Assembly: GCA_030686115.1 (NCBI GenBank)
Contig: CP131612.1
Coordinates: 3,162,001-3,226,000 of the forward strand
Length of the DNA: 64,000 nucleotides
Reading direction: 5' to 3'
Source: Psychrobacter cibarius
GTDB lineage: Bacteria; Pseudomonadota; Gammaproteobacteria; Pseudomonadales; Moraxellaceae
Part shown: one piece after another, positions 1 to 7,093 of the stretch
Numbering within the stretch: the stretch's first letter is position 1
Layout of the letters: each line of letters opens with the position of its first letter
Translations under genes and position numbers: made by a program
Notes under the pieces: model-generated
Seen by the model: only the letters and a program-made list of their open reading frames with translations
The model's database searches: none
What the model was told of the DNA's origin: nothing

Positions 1-287
1 TAGGTGAATAAATCCCATGTACCACCCAAATCTGCTCGTTTTTCTAACACCAAAAATCGCTGTGCACTTTTCTGCTGTTGCTTTGATGATTTGCGTTTCT
101 GCTTACTTGGATTTTTATGACCAAACAGTCCTTTGTGTTTTTGCTGCTGCAATCGGCACGCCATACCAATACCGGCAATTCCTGCACCGATAATCAGTAC
201 TTCATAATCCACTGGTGTGTCTGAGAGTGCCGATTGAGGTTTGAAGCGTTTCTTAACTGCCTGTTTGGCTGCCGTCATATCAAGCAT
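1..287 (-). CDS. Flavin-dependent monooxygenase, N-terminal fragment (cut by window start)
   Basis: Reading leftwards from the ATG at 287 gives about 95 codons that run off the window edge. Residues near 28-40 carry the dinucleotide-binding motif VLIIGAGIAGIG (GxGxxG), followed later by FLVLEKRADLGGTWDLFTY; the E and GGTW elements are typical of Baeyer-Villiger/FMO-type FAD monooxygenases. The family normally joins the first Rossmann helix to the next strand by a short turn; here a Lys/Gln-rich stretch of about 25 residues (KQKRKSSKQQQK) is inserted. A second ATG at 278 is possible. The substrate cannot be inferred from this fragment. The fold is secure, the exact function is not. Confidence 0.75.
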   Translation of the reverse strand, partial: MLDMTAAKQAVKKRFKPQSALSDTPVDYEVLIIGAGIAGIGMACRLQQQKHKGLFGHKNPSKQKRKSSKQQQKSAQRFLVLEKRADLGGTWDLFT

Positions 288-340
288 AATACGTTCCTTG
301 TTTTTGCATGATGGGTTTAAAAAATTTGACATAAATTCAT

Positions 341-1054
341 TTAAAAAGGGCTTGGGCTTTCCCAATCCATCCACGCACCAAGCGTAGGATGCTTGAGACG
401 CAATTGCTGAGCATGGAGATTAAGCCTTGGCGCAATCGCTAAAGCCATACCTTCTGCATAAATAGGATCGCCAATCATCACATGACCCACATGCACCATA
501 TGGACGCGCAGCTGATGACTACGACCGGTGACAGGCTTTAGCATTACGCGCGTGACTGTCTGACCGTTGCATTGCTCATGGCTGATGACTTCATATAAAG
601 TTAAGGCATGCTTTGACCAGCTAGGATCGACGATATGGCGCGGTTTCGTCTCTGGCTCATAGCGCACTGGTACGGATATCTCACCCTTTGCGCCGACACG
701 CTCCCACTCTCCAAAGACGCGTGCCTGATATTTTTTTTGTGGCAAACGTTCAATGAATTGCTTACTAATATGGGTTTGCGCGGCAGCATTTTTAGCAAAA
801 ATGAGCAGCCCTGAGGTATCCATATCCAGACGATGAATCAGCTTGACTGCGGGATTGGCACGCTCAAGTCTTGCCAGTAAACTGACCTTGAGCGTTTTGC
901 CATCGACACTCAACAGACCTACAGGCTTATCAACCACCCAAATATCATCATCTTCGTAGACAGTAATCTGTTGCGCAAATGCTTGAAAAAACTCAATCGG
1001 ATAGGCGTTTTCTTGAGCATTGAGGGCGTTGACTTCTTCAGCAGTAAAAGGCAT
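341..1054 (-). CDS. rluA: RluA-family pseudouridine synthase
   Basis: This enzyme converts specific uridines in rRNA and/or tRNA to pseudouridine. The family signature HRLDMDTSGLLIFAK is present, with the catalytic Asp in RLD, followed by the VTGRSHQLRVHM element that closes the active site. The length of about 237 residues and absence of an S4 domain fit the short RluA type (23S U746/tRNA U32 specificity) better than RluC or RluD. The reading frame extends upstream to a GTG at 1066; I prefer the ATG at 1054 because nothing conserved lies before it. No clear Shine-Dalgarno supports either. It is divergent from trxA. The RluA symbol is by family resemblance; exact target bases are inference. 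Confidence 0.82.
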   Translation of the reverse strand: MPFTAEEVNALNAQENAYPIEFFQAFAQQITVYEDDDIWVVDKPVGLLSVDGKTLKVSLLARLERANPAVKLIHRLDMDTSGLLIFAKNAAAQTHISKQFIERLPQKKYQARVFGEWERVGAKGEISVPVRYEPETKPRHIVDPSWSKHALTLYEVISHEQCNGQTVTRVMLKPVTGRSHQLRVHMVHVGHVMIGDPIYAEGMALAIAPRLNLHAQQLRLKHPTLGAWMDWESPSPF

Positions 1055-1423
1055 AAAAATGGGCACTTATATAAATGGGCTTGAATGATTAATGAGCTTG
1101 CATATGAAAGCTGTCTTAAGTGGTAGATATTAGAGTATAGATATAGTGTTATAAACCGCTTATTTTTGAACAAAAGACACAGACAGGATTATCAAGTGAC
1201 AGATAAAACCATGCCTGTGTCGTTATGTGTCGATTTATTGTGCTAATCGTAATTGTTAAACAATTTAACCAGCCTGCATCTGTTAACCCTGAGCAAACAT
1301 GTTAATATAATGGCACATTTTAACCACTTCTAAACGCTTCTTTGGTCACCCATCATTCTATTATGCAACAAATATATTAGTTGATGGATGGCGATAGAAA
1401 TAATAAAACAAGAGAGATAAATT
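1055..1423. other. Gene-free divergent spacer rluA / trxA
   Basis: About 370 bases between two divergent genes. It holds a probable trxA promoter near 1281-1311. I see no RNA gene, strong hairpin or ORF with coding character. Confidence 0.5.
1281..1311 (+). promoter_or_regulatory. Putative trxA promoter
   Basis: A perfect -10 hexamer TATAAT lies at 1306-1311. A weak -35 (TGTTAACC, about 1281-1288) sits at roughly the right distance. The start codon of trxA is about 110 bases further on. The -10 is clear and the -35 is poor. Confidence 0.45.
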
Positions 1424-1750
1424 ATGTCAGACCTTATTTTACATACTACCGATGCCGACTTTGACAAAGACGTATTGCAATCAGATGTGCCAGTATTGGT
1501 AGACTTCTGGGCAGCATGGTGTGGTCCTTGTAAAGCAATCGCCCCTATTTTAGAAGATCTAGCCACTGAGTACCAAGGCAAAGTTAAAATCGTCAAAGTT
1601 GATGTGGATAGCAACCCACAAGCTGCCAGCCGTTTTGGTATCCGTAATATCCCAACGCTATTTGTCTTTAAAGATGGCGAAAAAGTTGACTCAGTGATGG
1701 GTCTACAGCCAAAAGCTGAATTGGCAAAAGTGTTAGACAAGCATCTCTAA
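1424..1750 (+). CDS. trxA: Thioredoxin 1
   Basis: Small cytoplasmic protein-disulfide reductase, recycled by thioredoxin reductase, and electron donor to ribonucleotide reductase and other enzymes. The 108-residue protein has the canonical active site WCGPCK around residues 31-36, the DFWAAWC strand before it, and the cis-proline region RNIPTLFVF near residue 75. Length and motifs match E. coli TrxA over the full fold. The start ATG is preceded by a purine-rich AGAGAGA. It is directly upstream of rho, the usual gammaproteobacterial order, but a terminator and a separate rho promoter lie between them. Confidence 0.97.
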   Translation: MSDLILHTTDADFDKDVLQSDVPVLVDFWAAWCGPCKAIAPILEDLATEYQGKVKIVKVDVDSNPQAASRFGIRNIPTLFVFKDGEKVDSVMGLQPKAELAKVLDKHL

Positions 1751-1803
1751 ATCGAGACTTGCTCGTTTTGCATAAGCATTCTAAAGAGACAGCATCACCG
1801 TCG

Positions 1804-1839
1804 AAAAAGTCATTATCTAACGTAGATAGTGGCTTTTTT
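1804..1839 (+). terminator. Intrinsic terminator of trxA
   Basis: Stem AGTCATTATCTA / TAGATAGTGGCT (12 pairs including G-U) with a 3-base loop, followed by a run of T. It starts about 55 bases after the trxA stop codon. Confidence 0.85.
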
Positions 1840-1891
1840 GCTTGTTTTTTATGCAAAAAACTCAATTAGACGACTTTTTTGGCAAAATTTA

Positions 1892-1921
1892 TTGACAATA
1901 CTATTGTGAAGACCGTATAGT
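1892..1921 (+). promoter_or_regulatory. rho promoter
   Basis: Consensus -35 TTGACA at 1892-1897, an 18-base spacer, and -10 TATAGT at 1916-1921. It lies just after the trxA terminator. Transcription would start near 1928, leaving a leader of about 350 bases before rho. Confidence 0.75.
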
Positions 1922-1927
1922 CTGCTG

Positions 1928-2276
1928 ACAACAGAAAACTAACGGTTTTCCTAACTGTCTTATCGCTATTCTCCTCGTGTTTATCAACAAAAACACAATC
2001 GTCGTTATAAACACCATTGCTGAACGAAATGACTAAACACAATTACTGATATTGAGTTTTTGACGCAGACTCTTATGTAGACTTCTTTATCCTTATTTCT
2101 TATTACCTTGCATAAACGATTGCAATTCGTATATAAGCTGACACGTAATATCCAAACTACATAAATCCAGCTCTGTGCACGCACCCTCTATCACCATACT
2201 ATCGTTGTTTTAATCACTGTCGTGACTTGTGCTGCTAATGGCATCTCTCATCTGATCAATTGCTAATGACCTATCT
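1928..2276 (+). promoter_or_regulatory. Long 5' leader of rho, possible autoregulatory rut region
   Basis: About 350 untranslated bases separate the predicted start from the rho ATG. The stretch is visibly richer in C than G, with many YC dinucleotides and no strong hairpins, the composition at which Rho loads. In E. coli, rho is autoregulated by Rho-dependent attenuation in its leader. The same mechanism here is inference. Confidence 0.5.
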
Positions 2277-3545
2277 ATGAATCTTACTGAATTAAAGAAA
2301 AAATCAATCGCTGAGCTATTGGCTATCGCCAAAGAAATGGGTCTTGATAATATGGCGCGTAGCCGTAAACAAGACATCATCTTTGCTATCCTAAAAACCC
2401 ATGCGCGGAACGGTGAAGCCATTTATGGTGACGGCGTACTTGAGGTTCTTCCGGATGGTTTTGGCTTTTTACGCTCATCAGAAGGCTCATACTTAGCCGG
2501 TCCTGATGACATTTACGTCAGCCCTAGCCAAATTCGTCGCTTTAGTCTGAAGACGGGTGACAGTATCGCTGGTACGATTCGTCCACCAAAAGATTCTGAA
2601 CGTTATTTTGCGTTATTAAAAGTTGGCGAAATCAACTTTGATACCCCAGATCGCTCACGTCATAAGCTTATCTTTGAAAACCTGACACCCCTATTCCCAA
2701 CTGAGCATTTGAAACTCGAGCTTGGTAACGGTACCACTGAAGATTTGACGGGTCGTATCATCGATCTAATCGCGCCGATTGGTAAAGGTCAGCGCTCTAT
2801 CATCGTCGCACCGCCAAAAGCGGGTAAAACGATGCTGCTACAGACCATCGCGCAGTCGATCACTCGTAATAACCCTGAATGCTATCTCATCGTCCTATTA
2901 ATTGATGAGCGTCCAGAAGAAGTCACCGAAATGGTACGTACGGTACGCGGTGAAGTGGTTGCCTCTACCTTTGATGAGCCGCCACAGCGTCATGTACAAG
3001 TCGCTGAAATGGTTATCGAAAAAGCCAAACGTTTGGTCGAGCACAAACAAGACGTGGTTATTTTACTGGATTCAATTACTCGTTTGGCGCGTGCTTATAA
3101 CACAGTTATTCCGTCGTCAGGTAAAGTGTTGACTGGTGGTCTAGACGCCAATGCGTTAGAGCGCCCAAAACGCTTCTTCGGTGCTGCGCGCAATGTCGAA
3201 GAAGGTGGCAGTTTGACCATTATTGCCAGTGCCCTTATCGATACGGGTAGTAAAATGGACAGCGTTATCTTTGAAGAATTCAAAGGTACTGGTAACCAAG
3301 AGATTACCCTTGAGCGCGATCTGGCTGAAAAACGTGTCTTCCCTGCGATTAATATCAAAAAATCTGGTACACGCCGTGAAGAGCGTCTGCTTGATGAAGA
3401 TAAACTGCGCAAGGTTTGGATTTTACGCAAGCTATTACAGCCGATGGATGGCGTACAAGCCACTGAGTTCTTGTTGGATCGCTTAAAAGAAGCGAAAACC
3501 AATGATGAATTCTTTGAGCAGATGAAACGTAAATCACAGAACTAA
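2277..3545 (+). CDS. rho: Transcription termination factor Rho
   Basis: Hexameric RNA helicase that ends transcription at rut sites. The 422 residues show the N-terminal Rho homology region ([20 protein letters not shown]), the cold-shock-like RNA-binding fold with GFGFLRS near residue 62, Walker [11 protein letters not shown] near 179-188, the Walker B strand [16 protein letters not shown] near 262, and the Q/R-loop segment that follows. Length matches the compact E. coli type (419), without the large N-terminal insertions of Actinobacteria. No good Shine-Dalgarno precedes the ATG, which may matter for autoregulation. It has its own promoter and a strong terminator, so it is monocistronic. 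Confidence 0.98.
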   Translation: MNLTELKKKSIAELLAIAKEMGLDNMARSRKQDIIFAILKTHARNGEAIYGDGVLEVLPDGFGFLRSSEGSYLAGPDDIYVSPSQIRRFSLKTGDSIAGTIRPPKDSERYFALLKVGEINFDTPDRSRHKLIFENLTPLFPTEHLKLELGNGTTEDLTGRIIDLIAPIGKGQRSIIVAPPKAGKTMLLQTIAQSITRNNPECYLIVLLIDERPEEVTEMVRTVRGEVVASTFDEPPQRHVQVAEMVIEKAKRLVEHKQDVVILLDSITRLARAYNTVIPSSGKVLTGGLDANALERPKRFFGAARNVEEGGSLTIIASALIDTGSKMDSVIFEEFKGTGNQEITLERDLAEKRVFPAINIKKSGTRREERLLDEDKLRKVWILRKLLQPMDGVQATEFLLDRLKEAKTNDEFFEQMKRKSQN

Positions 3546-3595
3546 TGATAGATCCGTGCTGTTTTGCCATACTCAATAGATAAGTAACTTAAGTA

Positions 3596-3629
3596 GAAAA
3601 GACCGCACTCGTGCGGTCTTTTCGTTTTG
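3596..3629 (+). terminator. Intrinsic terminator of rho
   Basis: Perfect 13-pair stem GAAAAGACCGCAC / GTGCGGTCTTTTC with a 2-base loop (3596-3623), followed by GTTTTG. About 50 bases after the rho stop codon. Confidence 0.92.
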
Positions 3630-4124
3630 TATTCATTTTTTATATATTCAGGCATGTCCTGAATTTAAAAATGGCAATAAAAATGAGAACAGACCTTAAT
3701 ACCTCACTATTAAACGCCAAAAGTACTATTTTTAAAAACAGTTAGCTTACTATCAATACAAATACAATAACCCTAAGCAAAACCCCTACCAACGATACAG
3801 TGGAGAAACATCCTTTACAGGTTATTTGCAAAGCTTAGCGCTTTTACTACGCCTAGAAATTATTATATGGGTTAGTATAGAGCCAGTATAGATATACTCT
3901 GCTATCACGTGTTGATAGCAGTATAATTTTCGAGATATTTAACATCCTTGATGTAATCCTTACTAATGCAGACCTTTGTATGTCTTGCGGTAGCACAATA
4001 GATTATTCTAAGATACTTGCCCAAATATTTTAATACAGCTTACTATCGGTATTAAAATTAGTGGTAATAAAAATATCGTATTTTGATTTTGATAAACTAA
4101 CTTGATAACCTAACAGGTGATACT
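3630..4124. other. Gene-free spacer with two short palindromes
   Basis: AT-rich, no credible ORF. It contains ATTCAGG-catgt-CCTGAAT at 3646-3664 and CTGCTATCA-cgtgt-TGATAGCAG at 3899-3921. The second runs directly into TATAATTTT, so it could be an operator beside a -10 element or a 3' hairpin. Confidence 0.5.
3899..3921. repeat. Perfect 9-bp inverted repeat overlapping a TATAAT-like element
   Basis: CTGCTATCA and TGATAGCAG flank a 5-base centre, and TATAAT follows from the last arm. It lies about 200 bases before the glycine-zipper lipoprotein gene. It is either a protein-binding palindrome or an RNA hairpin; sequence alone does not decide. Confidence 0.5.
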
Positions 4125-4364
4125 ATGAAATTTGCTAAAACTATCGCAATGACTGCCCTTACTAGCTCTGCCCTTATCATGGGTGGCTGTGCAACTAACG
4201 GATACAATAGTGGCTTGAGCAATACCGCCAAAGGTGCTGCTGCCGGCGCTGCTGCTGGTGCACTTATTAGAAGTGGCGGCGATAGCAAAGACATCGCTCG
4301 TGGCGCACTTGGTGGTGCTGCAGTAGGTGGCGCTGGTGCTTACATTCTTAACAACAGCAGATAA
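4125..4364 (+). CDS. Small glycine-zipper lipoprotein
   Basis: The 79-residue product begins with a lipoprotein signal peptide (MKFAKTIAM...) ending in the lipobox MGGC with Cys near residue 23, so it should be lipidated and anchored in the envelope. The mature part is dominated by Gly/Ala repeats (GAAAGAAAGAL, GALGGAAVGGAGAY), a glycine-zipper pattern seen in the 17-kDa surface-antigen/OsmB/YMGG-like group. The Shine-Dalgarno is ACAGGTGA. It stands alone and ends at a strong terminator. The exact role is unknown; a membrane-packing or envelope-stress function is inference. Confidence 0.8.
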   Translation: MKFAKTIAMTALTSSALIMGGCATNGYNSGLSNTAKGAAAGAAAGALIRSGGDSKDIARGALGGAAVGGAGAYILNNSR

Positions 4365-4462
4365 TCGGTAAATGATTATTTGGTGCTATCAAGACCGTTT
4401 TTAATCATTTCAACTGTGTGTATTTTAAATCTATTGAATATGTCTAAAACGCTCTAAAACAC

Positions 4463-4497
4463 AAAAAGCCTGCAATCGATATTGCAGGCTTTTTTGT
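4463..4497. terminator. Bidirectional intrinsic terminator
   Basis: Perfect 14-pair stem AAAAAGCCTGCAAT / ATTGCAGGCTTTTT with loop CGAT and T-runs both ways. It separates the plus-strand lipoprotein gene from the convergent metallopeptidase gene. Confidence 0.92.
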
Positions 4498-4548
4498 TTC
4501 TAACTCATGAGTTGAAAGTAAATCCGCTTATCATGATATCCAATACAC

Positions 4549-5439
4549 TTATAGCGCGCCGCTAAAAGTATCACAAGACTGCACGTTGCCACTTTCCAAA
4601 CCACGAGTGAACCACTGAACACGCTGCTGACTGGTGCCATGAGTGAAATTATCAGGTACGACTGCTCCACCGCTAGCGCGCGCTAAACGATCATCACCGA
4701 TTTGACCAGCGGCATTGATGGCCTCATCGATATCACCTGCCTCCAAAAACTGTACACGCTCTTGGTTGCGTTGTGCCCAAACCCCAGCAAAACAATCAGC
4801 CTGCAGTTCTTGTAGTACTGATAGCTTATTGGCTTGTGCACGAGTGACTTGACGGCTGGCTTCATTAACTTGCTGGCTGATGCCTAACAACGTCTGTACG
4901 TGGTGACCAACTTCATGCGCAATAACATAAGCTTGTGCAAAATCACCCGCTTTACCTTGATTATCTTGGTCGCCAGAGCCTTGCTTATCACCCGTGATAC
5001 CGAGATTTTGGCGCATTTCTACAAAGAAAGATTTGTCTAAATAGACAGTCTGATCGCCTGGGCAATAAAACGGGCCCGTCGCGGAGCTAGCACTGCCGCA
5101 GGCTGAGCTAACTTGACCATTGAAGAGAATCAATGATGGCTCCTGATAGGTACTGCCTGCTTCTTTGAATATCTGATGCCAAACTTCTTCAGTATCAGCC
5201 AAGACTACTTTGACAAACTGCGTATCTCGATCGTTACTTGTCGCAGGTTCGGTAGCGGCACTGCTATTGCCACCGCCTGCTACTACTTGACCCGTCTGTA
5301 AAGCGGTCATTGGATTTACCCCAAATACCAGCCATAAAATGCCAGCAATAATAATACCACCGATACCACCGCCTATCATTTTGCCGCCACCACTACTGGT
5401 GCGCACATTGGAACTGCCGCGTCTACCTTGCCATTTCAT
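4549..5439 (-). CDS. ypfJ: YpfJ-type neutral zinc metallopeptidase
   Basis: Predicted membrane-anchored metallopeptidase of about 296 residues. It opens with MKWQGRRGSSNV, the characteristic N-terminus of the YpfJ/KPN_02809 family, then one transmembrane segment (GGIGGIIIAGILWLVFG) and a periplasmic catalytic domain with HEVGHHVQ (HExxH). Downstream ELQADCFAGVWA likely supplies the third zinc ligand. The frame extends five codons to a TTG at 5454, but the Shine-Dalgarno GAGGA lies across that extension, 8 bases before the ATG at 5439, so the ATG is the start. Natural substrates of the family are not known to me. Confidence 0.88.
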   Translation of the reverse strand: MKWQGRRGSSNVRTSSGGGKMIGGGIGGIIIAGILWLVFGVNPMTALQTGQVVAGGGNSSAATEPATSNDRDTQFVKVVLADTEEVWHQIFKEAGSTYQEPSLILFNGQVSSACGSASSATGPFYCPGDQTVYLDKSFFVEMRQNLGITGDKQGSGDQDNQGKAGDFAQAYVIAHEVGHHVQTLLGISQQVNEASRQVTRAQANKLSVLQELQADCFAGVWAQRNQERVQFLEAGDIDEAINAAGQIGDDRLARASGGAVVPDNFTHGTSQQRVQWFTRGLESGNVQSCDTFSGAL

Positions 5440-5810
5440 TGTTTCATTCCTCAAATATACGATATATATTGCTACTCGTATTGATGATTTTTTATATAGT
5501 GTAATTTTGACTCAATTCTTTATTTTTTTGATCAAATCCGATTTCTGATACGTAAGTAGTGCCAAAGTATTTTTGATAAACGCTACTTTACTAGGCTCTT
5601 GATATTGCACTAATCAAGACATTTAATGACTATTAAACCCCTAATAGATACAATAGATGTTTAAAAAGCATAGTAGAAATCAAGACATCGAAAAAGTCAT
5701 CAAAATAGGTTGATGTCATTGATTATACGTCTATTAATTTGGCTCGTTGTATTAAAAATTATAACGAATAAGTGATGTAAAACACTATTTACAATTTTAT
5801 TGTTACTTAA
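5440..5810. other. Gene-free AT-rich divergent spacer
   Basis: Spacer upstream of both the metallopeptidase and the acidic lipoprotein. I see no ORF or strong structure here; the notable signals are in the following 150 bases. Confidence 0.5.
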
Positions 5811-5838
5811 TTGTACAGCCTATTTCTATTTATATAGA
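5811..5838 (+). promoter_or_regulatory. Promoter of the acidic lipoprotein gene
   Basis: TTGTAC at 5811-5816, a 16-base spacer, and TATAGA at 5833-5838. A start near 5845 would place the whole hairpin region 5855-5917 in the leader. Confidence 0.55.
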
Positions 5839-5854
5839 AATCCTATAGAATGCG

Positions 5855-5917
5855 TGAAAGCTGAGTAGCTGTAACTAAGACTAGTTGAATTCTGAGAAAT
5901 CTCAGCTTTCAACCTTT
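5855..5917 (+). promoter_or_regulatory. Attenuator-like leader with alternative hairpins
   Basis: TGAAAGCTGAG (5855-5865) pairs over 11 bases with CTCAGCTTTCA (5901-5911), and CCTTTTTTG follows: a terminator-shaped structure about 42 bases before the start codon. Inside the loop are AACTA-agac-TAGTT (5873-5886) and CTGAG-aaat-CTCAG (5892-5905). The latter competes for the same 3' arm, so the two folds exclude each other. Regulation by this switch is inference. Confidence 0.5.
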
Positions 5918-5958
5918 TTTGCTGCTACTGATCATTTCATTTTCCCGGAGAAAACCTT

Positions 5959-6315
5959 ATGAACTTAAAATTACTTGCTCTAGCTGGTATCATGACTGCA
6001 ACTATGGGCCTTACTGCCTGTGACAGCAACAAAGAAAACGCTGCTGAAGATTTATCTGACGCACAAGAAGAAGTGCAAGATGCATCAGAAGAGCTAAACG
6101 AAGCTGCTGCTGAAGGCGAAGTAACTGCTGATGCTGACGCTGCTGTTGCTGAAGCTGAAGCTGACATCGCTGATGCTCAAGTTGCTACTGCTACTGACGA
6201 AATCGATGCTGAAGTACCTGTAGACGGTACTACTACTAGCGTTGACGTAGCTAGCGAAACTCCAGCTGTAGACGCAGCTGACGAAGTTGTAGTTATTGAA
6301 GAACCAGCTCAGTAA
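5959..6315 (+). CDS. Acidic alanine-rich lipoprotein
   Basis: A 118-residue protein with a lipoprotein signal peptide (MNLKLLALAGIMTATMG) and lipobox LTAC, Cys at about 21. The mature chain is almost entirely Ala, Glu, Asp, Val and Thr, with heptad-like stretches (EDLSDAQEEVQDASEEL) suggesting an acidic coiled coil followed by a disordered tail. The Shine-Dalgarno CCCGGAGA precedes the ATG. I do not recognise a family. Secretion and lipidation are well supported; a cell-envelope role is inference. The leader contains a premature terminator-like hairpin. Confidence 0.8.
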   Translation: MNLKLLALAGIMTATMGLTACDSNKENAAEDLSDAQEEVQDASEELNEAAAEGEVTADADAAVAEAEADIADAQVATATDEIDAEVPVDGTTTSVDVASETPAVDAADEVVVIEEPAQ

Positions 6316-6349
6316 TTTTATCGTTTATATGATAGAAATACTGTAGTAA

Positions 6350-6378
6350 AAAAAAGAGAGCCTAAGCTCTCTTTTTTT
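6350..6378 (+). terminator. Terminator of the acidic lipoprotein gene
   Basis: AAAAAGAGAGC-ctaa-GCTCTCTTTTTTT, about 35 bases after the stop codon; A- and T-runs allow use from both sides. Confidence 0.88.
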
Positions 6379-6548
6379 GTGCGTGTCATTTGCAATCGTT
6401 CATGGTTATTCATAGCTAAATATGATATTTAATGGCGCTTTCAAATGTAGATCAACCATCTCACATTAATAATAAAGCGTAACTTTAACAACCATCATGA
6501 AGTCATGATATATTTATATGTTCAGTTTCATATCATTGATAGTTACTG

Positions 6549-6848
6549 CTACTCGTCAAATAGACGCTCATCAACTTGTTGACGGAATTTTTGCCCTGTT
6601 TTGAAAGTCACCACACGGCGTGCTGATACGGCGACTGGCTCCCCTGTCTTAGGGTTGCGACCTGGACGGCTATTTTTATCTTTAAGCTCGAAGTTGCCAA
6701 AGCCTGAAAGCTTGACCTCTTTGCCATCAATTAAACTCTCTGACAATTCATCAAAGAAATTCTCTACCAAACAGCGGCCTTCTTGGCGTGTTAGGTCAAG
6801 ATGACTCATCAAATGCTCAATCATGTCAGATTTGGTTAAGGTGCTCAC
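6549..6848 (-). CDS. ihfA: Integration host factor subunit alpha
   Basis: DNA-bending nucleoid protein that works as a heterodimer with IhfB. The 99 residues carry the HU/IHF fold with [21 protein letters not shown], including the beta-arm tip proline that intercalates into [13 protein letters not shown] at the N-terminus and the length identify the alpha rather than the beta subunit. The start is GTG, supported by AGGAG seven bases upstream. It is the last gene of the rpmI-rplT-pheS-pheT-ihfA series; its 245-base distance from pheT is larger than usual and may hold its own promoter. Confidence 0.95.
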   Translation of the reverse strand: MSTLTKSDMIEHLMSHLDLTRQEGRCLVENFFDELSESLIDGKEVKLSGFGNFELKDKNSRPGRNPKTGEPVAVSARRVVTFKTGQKFRQQVDERLFDE

Positions 6849-7093
6849 AGTACGACTCCTATGCTATGTCGTGATGTCGAATATCATGGTTTAGCGGTAT
6901 GAGGGTTAATGCTAGCTATTATAAAGGTTTTCTAACCTCTTTTTAACAAAGACTGCTTTAAAATCCTTTATTAATAACCACTTAACTATTTTTATGAAAA
7001 AAATTTATAAAATTATAATTCTTATAAATAGCAATGCCCTATAGCCTCTTGAAGAGTGAGGCTACAGAGCATGTCTATGATAAGAGTTATGTG

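Noticed and set aside
1928..2276. Possible small leader peptide ORF before rho
   Set aside because: No ORF of credible length with a ribosome-binding site; the leader is better explained as untranslated RNA.
5339..5548. 69-codon plus-strand ORF
   Set aside because: Antisense to the metallopeptidase N-terminus; Pro/Ile-rich composition mirrors the Gly-rich membrane helix on the other strand.
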